Positions 43,379 through 54,779 of a stretch of DNA of 64,000 nucleotides are shown here, one piece after another. Positions within the stretch are counted from its first letter, which is position 1, and each line of letters opens with the position of its first letter. Below the pieces are notes generated by a model. That model worked only from the letters and a program-made list of their open reading frames with translations, had not been told where the DNA came from and did not search any database. The stretch lies in assembly GCA_965153455.1 (NCBI GenBank), contig OZ234496.1, forward strand, positions 20,204,304 to 20,268,303, read 5' to 3'. This DNA is from Sphagnum compactum. Taxonomy: Eukaryota > Bryophyta > Sphagnopsida > Sphagnales. A program made the position numbers and the translations under genes.

Positions 43379-45289
43379 TTGCACACTTTGTGGGAATGCT
43401 CCAAGAAAATAATAGGGCCTTTATGAGGGCCTTTCCTTGGCCGTGAGGTATTGGCTAAGCATCATGCAAATATGTCACTAAAATATAATGAATATTATGC
43501 ACCTTTGGAATGAATTCAGGATGACCCATTGAGATTTGTTGTTTCAACTACTAAGAAACATAATTGTGAAATTAACACATCCTTTTTTGTCTGGAAGAAA
43601 TTATTCACAACATTAGGTATTGTTCCAATTTCTATTACACTTAGTTCCTTTGTTGAATGGAAATTGCATAGCATTGTCTTAAGCTTTAATGGGTCTAGGA
43701 TTTTGGCTTTAATTCTGATAATTCCAAAGTTTCACTTTCGGGTGAAAGACTTTACAGACTTTACAGACTTCCAAAGTGTAAAGATTTTGGATATGGCTGT
43801 CCTTAAAATGTTGTTCAAAAAATAATAAATGAATTGTGAAGTATAGCAAAAGTATACATGCTCGCAACACGACAATGTGTACTACATCACCGTATGTTTT
43901 AATGGTCAAAATACATATCACTCAAACCATTATAACTCTACCGGTAAGACTAACCAAACATCCACGAATTTCACGTTCTTATGCACCGTTTGAACTAATA
44001 GAGTTTTCAGTAAAGTTAGAAAAACAGGGCACCAGTACACTGAATTTGGTCCAAAACCGACTGAGAATAAAAAAAACATGTAAAAAAGTACATTAGCCTT
44101 CAAGAGGGAGAAACTCAGAAATGCACTACCTTTTGTGCCAAACTGAGTTTCATCCGATTTTGACCCGTCTTTCCTTTTTCCTCAACGCCTCCACTGGTGC
44201 TACATATATTTTCACTACTCCTACATGTACAACTACTGTAATTACCTCGATTTGTCCATTAAATGCTGAGTTTCAGCATTTCATACCCAGATTTAATAAA
44301 ACTTCCTTACTTTGCAGACCACACACAAAGAGGGGATAGGGGGTGAAAAGACAGGGTGAAGAGAAGATGACTTTAAGGAAAACTCTAATATCCCCAAAAC
44401 GTTGCATCACCACTGTCCTAAACCCCTACATGCTTCAAGAGTATGTCTAATCTTTACAAAGGGAAGACGATCGATCACCAATGTAAATAGATTGGCAACC
44501 ATCAGATTCTGGAGGATGAAGGTAACTCTTTGTTTTGGTAATTTTCTTGCTGACTATCTACAGTCCTTTGGTGGGGACTCCCTTCACCCCTCACAATTGA
44601 GTATGGTCTCTTGCAGAGTAGATCTTCCCTATACTCTAATACCTGGGTTGGTTTGGTAGTTACTTGCTGAGTAGTTTGATTTTTTTTTCTTCGACATTTG
44701 GATTTAAAATTCTGAGGTTTCCAGGTTACTAATAAGAGACCAGCTTGTCTTGTAGATATGCAGCTGGTCTTTGTGTTTATTGTGTGGCATAGTTAAGCAT
44801 TTCAACTTATATGTTCAACTGTTTTTGGCATATTTGGTCTATTATTTTTCAAAAAAAATCTGCTAAAATATAACCCTATCCGCTTATTCAAACAGTATCA
44901 CCAAAATGGTGCCCAAAAAAACAAAAAAATTGACATTTTTCTTTGTTATGGAATTGGCAACGTCTGCAGAAAAGTTAGAACATTTTCAGCTAACCCACTT
45001 GAGAAGGGGATGGATTTCCATGCCATTGATCCACTCAGATGATCGAGCTTTTCTTTTGTATATGGATCTTGGAATGTCAATCTTGCAAACATGATTTTGA
45101 GTTCCATTTTGAGAGAAAGCACTCAACAGAAAAGACAAAAAAATGACATTCATGAACTAGACAAAGCTCACAAAGAAGTAGCAACCGCAGAGGTTGGAAA
45201 CATCAGAGGATGACGAGAGGTAAAACCCCTGTCTTGGCATCCTTCAGGGTTTAGGGTTGAAGGATGCATGCATTATTATTGTGTAAGTA

Positions 45290-45550
45290 TCTTTGCCCCT
45301 ACCAATTGAGTGAAAACAATTCAGTTCCTTCAGATGATGTCTCTTGAAAGACTTGTCTCCTTCTCTCCTTAATACAGGCTCCTCATCTGCTGCAACAACA
45401 GAAAGAGACCAAACTAGCTTCTTCATTTACATCTCCATCTTCTTCCAACAAATCCTCTTCAGACTCATATGCCCTTTTTCTCTTGTATCTAACAACTTTT
45501 TGTCTGAACATCCTGAAAGATCCCAATCTAGGCAGAAGAATGCAGATCAA
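45290..45550 (-). pseudogene. Exon-like fragments, partner of 8516-8732
   Basis: Minus-strand copy of the charged frame (KRKRAYESEEDLLEEDGD) followed by the acceptor-like TTCTGTTGTTGCAG and the frame ADEEPVLRREGDKSFKRHH. Compared with the partner there is one extra codon and then a 1-base insertion that changes the reading frame. The gene is not recognised. Confidence 0.3.
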
Positions 45551-45651
45551 ACCTAAGACTCAATTCACCCAATTGTTCTATCTATTATCACTGGATGATT
45601 TTAAGCTTCCAAATAATTTTTGAAGGTTTTCCCATTGTGGAACTGTTGTAG

Positions 45652-46100
45652 ATGTCTGGTTTGTGGAAACTTTTGCTCTCTAGGGTTGGTGGTGTCAAAC
45701 ATAAGATGGTGATTAAATTGGCATTGGTACTTGGATTTAGCTTGGAGGAGCTTCACCATCTTCTCCCTTCATCAATAGCCCAAATACCATGTAGCTTTTT
45801 CTTCCTGTGCACACTTGGTTGGTTTCTTGCACACAAACTTTTTATTATTTGTTTGAAGTAAGTATTATGCAGTTTCATTGCATTCTGGTCCAAGACAATC
45901 CAGTGCCCGCCCTCCCCCCCCCCCTTCTGTGGAGCTCTCAACCTGCCATGCATGGGAATGTTGTTTGGACTGCCACACGGGCAAAGATTATTGCAGCTCT
46001 CATGAAATTAGATCAAGTTGAGAGAGAAATGACAGAGGTGAATGATGACAAGGAAGGGCCTTTTAAGCATACTATGTTGAGCTTGCAGGCTTTAACTTAG
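45652..46100 (+). other. Two unrecognised open frames, partner of 7927-8375
   Basis: Frames 45652-45861 and 45807-46100 repeat those in the other segment copy with few changes (for example TRAKII for TWAKIV). Function unknown; they may be exons or chance frames. Confidence 0.25.
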
Positions 46101-47130
46101 CAATGGCCCCAGGCTTCACTTGCTGTTGCAGTCACTGGACCATCGTTGCAAAGAGGCAGGCATTGACTCCATAGACCTATCTTCAATGTTTTTTGTTTAA
46201 ACCTGGGTTAGTGGTATACTTCAAGTCCTGACCCAGGTAATTGAATTTTGGGTTAAACAACATAAGGGTCAATATTACTAACCGGTTCGTCGGGGATTTT
46301 CTATGATGTGGCATCACCGCTTTTGTTCAGAGCTGGCAGCCAGATGGGTACAGCGTGGCTACCGCGATAGCGACTACAGGCTCAAATCAGGCCGTTGCGA
46401 TACTCATGGGTTACAGGCACATGAAATCCAGCCCGTCCACTATGTCATTCTGTCCGGTGGCATCTTATGGCTCACCGGTTATGTCCCGTAGTCCATAATA
46501 TGTGATCAAAGTAGCATACATTGTGCCTATAAATGGAGAGTAATGCACTGTTGAGATTACATCACTGGTCTGAACTTTCAATGAACATACCTTAGTACTA
46601 TGCAACTTCTTAATTTTTCTTTACCTCTATCCTTTTGATATCAAGATTCATTAGTATGCCCTCTCTCTCAACAGATTTTGAAGATGGACCTACATATGTA
46701 TGTATGTATGTTTGTATGTATTTATTTTGAAATTTCATAAAAAATTATCCTTTCAATAAAATAATTCTGAATGTTTTTGACATTTTTAAACCAAAAAAGA
46801 AAAAAAAGAAAAAAAAAGAAGGCTACTGTCCAACCTACCCAAGAACTGTTGTCTTATTTACAATTTTGAACAGTAAGCCTTGTCAAATACAAAATTATTT
46901 TCTCAAATGTTATCATCCCTTTACCAAAATGTTGCTGCTCTCAAATAGGCCTTCTCCTCCCACCAACAGCGGGGCCCTTGGCCCCTCTTCTGTGGCTCAT
47001 TCAATGCGGCCAACGTAATGGATTACATCACTTCTTATGCATGCCGTCACAAGACAAGAGTCTTACAGGAGAAACTTAGGTCCCAACATGCTTTTTGTTT
47101 TGCTGTTCTCTTCTTTGGTTTCAATCTCTT

Positions 47131-47220
47131 GGAATGAATGTTCGTGAGCAGCTTCCCACTGCGGAATGAATGTTCGTAAGCGGCTTCCCAGGAAACCCGC
47201 ATGCGCTAGTTTTATTTAAG
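47131..47220 (+). promoter_or_regulatory. Promoter of SDR copy D
   Basis: A 32-bp tandem duplication (47131-47162, 47163-47190) holds GGAATGAATGTTCGTGAGC and its variant. The core GAATGTTC is two inverted heat-shock-type pentamers with a weak third. A TATA-like TTTATTTAAG follows at 47211-47220. The acceptor-like TTCTTTGCAG ends at 47923, nine bases from the ATG, so a leader intron is likely. Confidence 0.5.
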
Positions 47221-47931
47221 AAAAGGTCATCTCGTCGCCCATTTCAATCCTGCTTTTCTTCGTGTTCAGATACTCCATGTCCTGTGGCTGGAGATTTGCT
47301 TTCTCTTTCGTAATTGTTTTGTTTTGTTTTGGTTTAAGGGAATACCGCTTTTTCTCGAGTTTGGATCTGGCTGCCGGATGTGTGAGGAGCAGGTGCTTTG
47401 ATGTTCTCTATTTCGAGTCTTTCTTCTCCGCTCGAGTCCGTTTTCTTTTGTAGCGCTAGATCGGTGATTTCCGGTCCCCTGTTGTCTTTCTTGTGACTCG
47501 CTGCAGTCTTCTGGAGCTCACGAGGTCTCGTGTTTGTCGAAACAGGATTATCATCATTGGTTTGGACCACCAGACAGTAGCAGCAGCGGATTCTGAGATT
47601 CTTGTGTTCTGCCGGGCTTAAATTTTATGCGAGTGCCTCCTGTTTCTCGAGATCACATTTTGTTGGAAAACCAGCACGCAAAACTCGCCTGGAAACTTTC
47701 GCCAAACGTGACTGCATTTCAGGTTCTTCCTGTCACCATGCTCTGTGCAGAGTCGATTTCGGGCTTTTCGTTGTGCGAGCTCTGTGCTCCTTGAGCTCCG
47801 GTTCTGTTGAAAACTCGGGGAGTTTCTTGGCAGAGAAAGCCTTTTCCGTCGTCAATTCTGGCTTTTCTTCTGTCTTGAGAGCTTGATGTCGTCGTCCATT
47901 TGAGCTTCGTTCTTTCTTTGCAGGAGCGGAG

Positions 47932-48690
47932 ATGGCAGCGTCGTTGCAGGGAAAGACTGCCGTAGTGACGGGAGGATCACAAGGAATCGGGAGGCAGATT
48001 TCTCTCAACTTGGCTACGCAAGGAGCGTCTGTGGTGGTGAACTACTCTAGCAACAAGCAGAAAGCCGATGAAGTCGTCTCCCAGATCGAGAGTGAACATG
48101 GCAAGGCCATCGCAGTGCAGGGGGATGTGAGCAGTGCGAGCGCGATCAAGGCACTGTTCGACAAGGCGGAAGAAACGTTCGGCAAAGTGCACATCGTTGT
48201 GAACTCCGCAGGAATGGCACTCCACAGCTATCCGACTGTTGCGCAGACATCTGAGGAGGATTGGGATAGAGTCTATGCTGTGAATACGAAGGGGACTTTC
48301 CTGGCCAGCAAGGAAGCGGCGCTTCGCATTCCACCGGGAGAAGGTGGTCGCATTGTCAACATAACCACCTCGATTGTCGCTACCCTGTTCCCCAACTTCG
48401 GCGTCTACACTTCCAGCAAAGCCGCGGTGGAGACGTTCACCAAGATCCTGGCAAAGGAGCTCAGAGGGACCAAAATCACCGCCAATTGTGTAGCGCCCGG
48501 GCCGGTGGCCACGGAGCTTTTCTTACGGGGTAAAACAGAGGCGCTCATAGAGACCTGGACCAAGGAGCCTCCTCTGGAAAGACTGGGACAACCTGAAGAC
48601 ATTGCGGCTGTGGTGTCCTTCATTGTCAGTCCCGAAGGCGAATGGATCAATGGTCAAGTCATTCGAGCTAATGGTGGTTGGGCATCTTGA
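47932..48690 (+). CDS. SDR copy D (NADPH-dependent aldehyde reductase-like)
   Basis: Complete, intronless, 252 residues. TGGSQGIG at residues 13-20 binds the cofactor, Asn118 is in VNTKG, and Tyr159 and Lys163 are in YTSSK. The residue 13 before the Tyr is Thr146, in NITTS, with Ser at 147. It shares VNSAG, WTKEPPLERLGQPED and SPEGEW with copy B and lies in the inverted duplicate of copy B's segment; the two differ at scattered residues (for example FLRGKTEA against LLRGTTEA). It is the SDR nearest to the intact sphingosine kinase gene, about 8 kb upstream and on the same strand. Start choice follows copies B and C. It is probably expressed, given a complete promoter block and frame. The substrate is unknown. 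Confidence 0.92.
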   Translation: MAASLQGKTAVVTGGSQGIGRQISLNLATQGASVVVNYSSNKQKADEVVSQIESEHGKAIAVQGDVSSASAIKALFDKAEETFGKVHIVVNSAGMALHSYPTVAQTSEEDWDRVYAVNTKGTFLASKEAALRIPPGEGGRIVNITTSIVATLFPNFGVYTSSKAAVETFTKILAKELRGTKITANCVAPGPVATELFLRGKTEALIETWTKEPPLERLGQPEDIAAVVSFIVSPEGEWINGQVIRANGGWAS

Positions 48691-51600
48691 GAGAGAGAGT
48701 GAGAGAGGAGCCAGCTCTGTCAATCCTCTCGCATCTTCCACATGTCAAGGTTCTCTTCCTCAAATGTCAGTAATCGCCTCTTTGCATCTTCGATATGATT
48801 CTAAGTTGTGAGGAAAGATACTCAAACATATTTTTATGGTCTTGAATAAGATATGTGCATCATCACTTATGTTGCACTCCTGGGATCTAAAGCTTAGGGG
48901 ATCTTCTTTGCATGCAATGAGTTTTGTATAATAATTCTTTATTACCCATAAAGCAATGTAACATTTTATTTTTCTTTTGTATATTTTGGTCCCTGGCTGT
49001 GTTCAATAATGTAGAAGCAATGTTACAATAACTTACACAATCCAAAACATACTTTCCAACTTGTCACAGAAAGTTAGTCACTAACTTGTCCCTTTTTAGT
49101 GTCACTATAACTCTGTACTTTTGGAATATCACCATCGTGACAACTCTTTAGGTAAGAGAACAGTTTGCTGATAGATCTTTCTCTTATATTAAATTGTATA
49201 AAAACACATTCAAATGTAATTTTATGATCTTGAATAAGATATTTGCATTATTACTTATGACACATTCTTCCATGTAAAGCTTGCATGCAACTAGCAACCA
49301 TCAAGAGCTCCTTCATTCTTATTTGATCATCAGACAACAATTTAGGTTCACATGCCCTCCTCATTTTTGTGATGGTTGTTTGTGTGCTTGGTTGGGAATT
49401 TTTTTTCCTATAGCAAATTTCTTCTAAAGTTGCCCTTCTTTGCTATTGAGTTTTTTTTTTCCTTTGATAGTCTTTTTTCATTTTTTGGAATTTAACATGT
49501 AAGGAAATATTCACATGAATGTTATTATGGTGTCTTTACTTTTTCTTTTTTTGACACTTGGTGATAAAAAAACTTAAAGCAACCTAATTCAAATGATTTT
49601 TGTGAGGAAAAAAAAGTGACAAACCAAAAATTTAAAAGGAAAATATTTCTGAAATCAGCAATTAAGACAATAGGTTCTCCAAAATATGGCAAGATTTTCA
49701 AATTGATTTATTTTCCTTTCTTACCTAGGACCAGATTTGGCTAATCCCTCATGTGTATGATCACCAATGCAGGTATACACCACAAAATTGGGGAAAAAAG
49801 GTGGGGGGAAACCCTGATGTTACACAACAAAGTATGGCTATGGACACGAGTTTAAATCTTTGGTTAATGTTGATGACCATAATATGGAAACGAAGGAATG
49901 GGGATGTGTGTGAAAAATTAAAAAATGAATTGCAAGTGCATGGTGCGATTTTGTGTTATTAATGAGTTTTAAAGTTTAGATGTAAACCATTTTAAACCCC
50001 CATCCATGGTACACTCTTACGCAAGTAGAATTTATGCACAAACTTATATTGTATTCGCACAAATGCATTTCACCAATTCTCTTTTTATGTGTCAAACACT
50101 TGATTTTGTGATTTCAATGAGATTGGAGAATTCAAATTCGACTTAGCACACACCATCACCAAATTCAACAATATGGTCAACCTTCAAGGTTTGTATTCAA
50201 ATTTTATTTATTTATTCTTTGAGAATTGTATCCAATTTTTTTCCTCTCTCATTCTTTGAAACATTTTTGAGAATTAAAAGTATAGGAGAAAGGTTTATTA
50301 GCAAACCCTTCTCTTATATAAAATGTTGTTAGCAAACCCTTCTCTTATATAAAATGTTGTTGTGACAATGACATGTAAAAAGGACAATGTTACAATGAAT
50401 GGTAGGGATAATGAGGAAGGACAAGCTGATAAATAACCTTCACTTAGTGAAAGTTACTCTAACAAGCCGAAAAATACTTTTTAAATTGTGTAAATTATTG
50501 TTCCTACCATATCACTACGATGTTAACAATATTTTTTAAAAAAACTCAATAAAAAATCAAAATATATCACAAATAAAATATTAACAAATATTTTTCAACC
50601 AAATAAAAAATCAAAAAATATATAAAAAGCAATATGAGGGTACTTTATTTGAGGTTTGAATATGTCACAAGATAAATGATGAATTTTGTATGTCATTTTT
50701 CAAAAAGCAAAAGTATTATGGCAAAAGTTTCCAATAGTTATGTTGGTCAACTTGTGGTACGTTTGCAAAAGGATTAATGGATAAAGTTAGAGGAACACTT
50801 GCACCCAATTTGTATTTTCATCAAGCAATAAAAAGAGAGCATTTATTTAATCATAAAACTTTGAAAGAAGGAAATTTTAGTAAAGTGAAATATTTGCATT
50901 ATCCAAATTAAATGCAACCATTGCATAAAATATTCTACTAATATTGTGCAAAATGAAAGAATCATGGATTCAATAATAATTTTCAAAAAATGTATTAAGA
51001 TTTTAATTACACCTGTGGAACATGTATGATGTTGACATTATACATGGAATACAATGGAACTAGTGTTCTTTTCAACAAATTTTGTCATATTTTTGAAAAA
51101 AACTTTGGAAACTTTTGGAATTTTTTTTCCTAGCTTCAATTCAATTCTTTTCCTATTTTTTTGGGGAAAAAATTCACTGATTTAAAAAAAAAAAAAAAAA
51201 ACCTTGGACTATGGAACAAAATTATCATGTTTAAAGGGAAAGAATCTTCCACTTGAAATGAATTTCCCAATTAGGAATTCATTTGAAGTCTTGAAGTAGT
51301 ATGCATATTGAAAACTTTGGGAGAAGAAAACCATAACTAGGAATTTGAATTCATTACATAGATGTCATTGGCCAATTATTATCACAAGTGGACAAAGTTC
51401 AAAACATTTACATAACTAATTACCTATATGTTGGTGGATTTTTTCCTACTTAGTTTATTTATTTATTGATGGATTATTATTACAAATGGAAACATTTTGA
51501 AACATTTTCAACATATTACATGCTGCATATAGGTACTCCATAGGTTTATGAGTAAGGCTTTAGATGTATAAATAAAAGCTATCTATTCTCCCAAGTTCCT

Positions 51601-52354
51601 TTAAAAGCCACTTTGGAGTGGGCAAAATTCATGGGTGCCAACTTTTGAAATCTTTTGGAAACTTGAACAATCTTTCATAGTCAAAAATAAATAAAGAATC
51701 CACAAATTACATCAACCATTGCAATCCTCCTTGTATGGGCAAGAAATTTTAAAAGAATTGCAATCATCCATACTTAATGCAAGTGTTGGTCTTTAATAAG
51801 TTTATGTTTTCAAATTCATATTGCATATGTGATGGATTTAAACTCCTTGATTTTTCATGATATTTCAATGGAAAAAATTCATCAAATTACCCAAATTTTG
51901 GTTGATTGGTACCTATACCATAGTACCTTTTCAAGTTTGGCACTTGGGCGTCAAATAATTATTTTCTTTTTCAAAACTCACTTTGACAATAAAAATAGTA
52001 ATAAAATTTCAGCAATGGATGTAGGCAGCTTCTTTGGCAGGTTCTCTAGACTCTGAACCTTTAACAAGATACGAAACCTTTTACAAAATTTTCAATTACT
52101 TTTTTAATTTTTGCAAAAATGCAGAGAAATAATGTTCCACCAAATTATAGGATACAGAAATGTCATCAATTATTGAATACTTACTCTACAATGGTGCACT
52201 GGCTTGAAGCAAGAAGTTCCTAAGTTTCCACAAAAGGAAAATAAATAAATAAATAAATAAAAATTCCCTCCCTTGTAATTTTCTTAAATTTTGACATTTC
52301 AAGTTGATAATTTCTGAAAAATTTGACATTTTCAAAAATAATTTAATTACTGTC

Positions 52355-52865
52355 GAACCTGAAAAGGTCGGTAGTAGGTACTACAATACAAGTTGCTAAG
52401 TTAAGAACACCAAAAATAATTAAAAATTAATATCGTGCTTTGTATGGTAGTAGTGGCTAGCCTATGCTCGGTACAACACTTGTTGACTTCTTGAATTATT
52501 CCCCCTTGTTTCTACTTTATATTTCAACGTGTATTTCCTTCAAAAAAATGGTTTTGGTTGGTATAGTGAACAACTTGTTCACTATTTGTTCTCTTTTGGC
52601 AATATCTCATCTTCAATTTCAGGGTTCTCAATTGCGTGATGACATCAATCTTAGAGAAACGGGCAAATGGCCCTCGGTCAGCACAATTTTACCGATTGAT
52701 TTCCAATGCATTTTAAAACTACTTTGCAAAGGAAGCATTTGACAAGGAGGGCTATCTATTCTCCCCCTTACGTCATGTTCGAATATAATAAAAGTCTTTT
52801 GTTCATCAACAACCCAAAAAAAAAAACCAAAAACCAAAAACAACAAGCAAACCATTTTGTAATAG
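52355..52865. mobile_element. 511-bp insertion in the copy D flank
   Basis: The flank of copy C reads straight through ATTACTGTC-AAATTAACC near 16950, while here 511 bp sit between the same words. The insert has an AATAAAA signal at 52787-52793 followed by an A-rich stretch, which suggests a retroposed transcript or LTR remnant. No target duplication or open frame of note was found. Confidence 0.5.
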
Positions 52866-53526
52866 AATTAACCAATTTTATTTTACTACTGAAATTTTCA
52901 AAAAAATTGTAACACTTGAATACCTAAAAATTATATTGCTTTTCTTATTTTGAATTGGGGTTTTAAAATGTAAAGATAGATTGGGTAGTCTTTTTTGTAT
53001 GTCATGAAACATTCATAATCCATGTAGTTCCCAATTGTACCAAAAAATTCCCTTCAAAAAAGAAAAAAAGAAAAAAGAATCATTAGGGAACATGGAAGTG
53101 AGAAGGAGAGAAGTCCATAGAAAACTCTAGCTTCTTCTTTTACTCTTCTTTACTCTCTCACAAGCTATATAACCTATTATTACTAGTTACTAGTAACTAC
53201 AAGCCAAATTACTAGGAATTGATTATTATTATTATTTTATTAGTAATGGCCCATGAGATATTATTTATCTATTTATTTATTTAGGTTAAATCTAGTTATT
53301 AAAGGAATAAAGACATGCCACGACAAAAGAGACGCCATTAACGAAGCCACTTCCACACCAAGACTCACAAATAGAAAACTGACACGTGACAGAGAAGACC
53401 TTTCACGTCAATTGAGGAATGGAAAACTCCCACGTGTCAATTGTCATTGCTAAGATAGTAAGAGCCCAAGTGTAAAAGTGGTTTTTATTGGAAGGGGTTT
53501 TCTTTATTTCTTTTACCTAACAAAAA

Positions 53527-53735
53527 GGCTTTGGTGTTCTTTTGGGCCTTTTCTCTTTGACCTAGTAACAAATGACTTCGGTTTCTTTTGGGGGCCTTTT
53601 TCTCATTTTAACTTATAGAAAGTCTTTGGTTTCTTTTGGCGGCCTTTTGTCTTTTTACCTAGCAAAGAGGCTTTTGGTTTCATGGGCCCTTTATTCATTC
53701 CCCTAACAAATGGCTTTCTGGTTTGTTGGGGTGTT
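53527..53735 (+). repeat. About 47-bp tandem repeat
   Basis: Four to five diverged units beginning near 53527, 53574, 53622, 53669 and 53712. Each has GGCTTTGGTTTCTTTTGGG, then GGCCTTTT and an ACCTAGCAAA-like end. Confidence 0.75.
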
Positions 53736-54177
53736 GGGCGGGTATTTGAATTTTTTTTTTGAAGAACCGCTCATTCTAGTTATTTAAATATTCTCAGAAT
53801 TAGAGAACCACCATTTCTGGGGGTTTTTTTCCAATTTATTGTAATATGTGCCATTACCCAATGTTAAATTGCAAATTTTTACACTATATACCACAATAAA
53901 CACTACATATGGTATGGACCAGTGTAATGAATGAATCTACACAATACATGACACATAACTCTTATGAGCCATGGCTATTTGTGTGATAAAAGCCAATTAT
54001 TTATAAAATTTGAGAACAAAGCTCATATGTGTGTGTGTATATATGTATATATATATATCAAAACCATGTATTTAATTTTGTAAGGATCACGGTTATGAGC
54101 CCAAAGAGCCATCCCCATAACTGCTGGGTTTATTTGGAACCGGTGGTTATGAACCATGAGAGCCAGCCGGATAAGCT

Positions 54178-54500
54178 ATCGGGTGTGCCCCAGTTTTGAA
54201 TCGCTGTGCCAACCCCGGGGATGTGTTGTTTGGGACCCGGGGTTTTGGATTCGATTGTTTGATACCCATGATGACGGACTCTAGAACCACTCGGATAACC
54301 GTCAGGTGCTCATTTCGGTTTCTAATAACCGCCCATGAACCCCCGGGGGTGATTTGTGTGGGGCCCAAGGTTGTTTGGATTTGGATTTTTTGATACCCGG
54401 GAATATGAACTCCAGGAAACCCTCCTGATGACCATCAGGTGTCCATACTGGTTTCTGATAACCGCCCACCAACCCTGGGTGTGGTTGTTTTTTTGGGGGG
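54178..54500 (+). repeat. About 123-133 bp degenerate tandem repeat
   Basis: Units start at 54178, 54301 and 54434 with ATCAGGTGTCC-like sequence, followed by GGTTTCTGATAACCGCCCA and later GGGACCCGGGGTTTTGG-like sequence. A weaker partial unit precedes them from about 54105. Confidence 0.7.
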
Positions 54501-54779
54501 GAACCCAAGGTTTTTCTTTTACTTAAGTAAAAAGAAGGGGAGTATTGCTTTTCATGGCTAGCAACTGTAGGAGCTTGTCTCGCAGAAGCAGCGGCAGCAG
54601 CGCAGCAAGTTGCTTCACAAGTGCGCATTGGGTCCCTGGTTTTGCTTCGCGCTTCACGCGATTTTTCCTCCTCTTGTCCCGCAATTAGCGTGCCCTGGTC
54701 AACATCGAGATCGCAAGCTAGTTGGGTAGTCGCGGATATCCATCAAACTTGTTGGGTCCTCCCACCAAATCTCCTTAAC

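Larger units (their letters stand above)
43379..52350 (+). repeat. Segmental duplication copy 2, carrying SDR copy D
   Basis: Reverse-orientation partner of 1935-10622, read from CACACTTTGTGGGAATGCTC at 43390 to about 52350. Outside the SDR gene and the small fragments listed, it is AT-rich without a supported gene. The 3' flank (48691-52350) also matches the flank of copy C. Confidence 0.8.
53310..54779. other. Spacer between SDR copy D and sphingosine kinase
   Basis: Has no counterpart after copy C, where only about 180 bp separate the matching ends. It contains two CACGTG G-boxes (53383-53388, 53431-53436), two tandem repeats listed separately, and a TG/TA microsatellite near 54030-54058. 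No gene seen. Confidence 0.5.
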
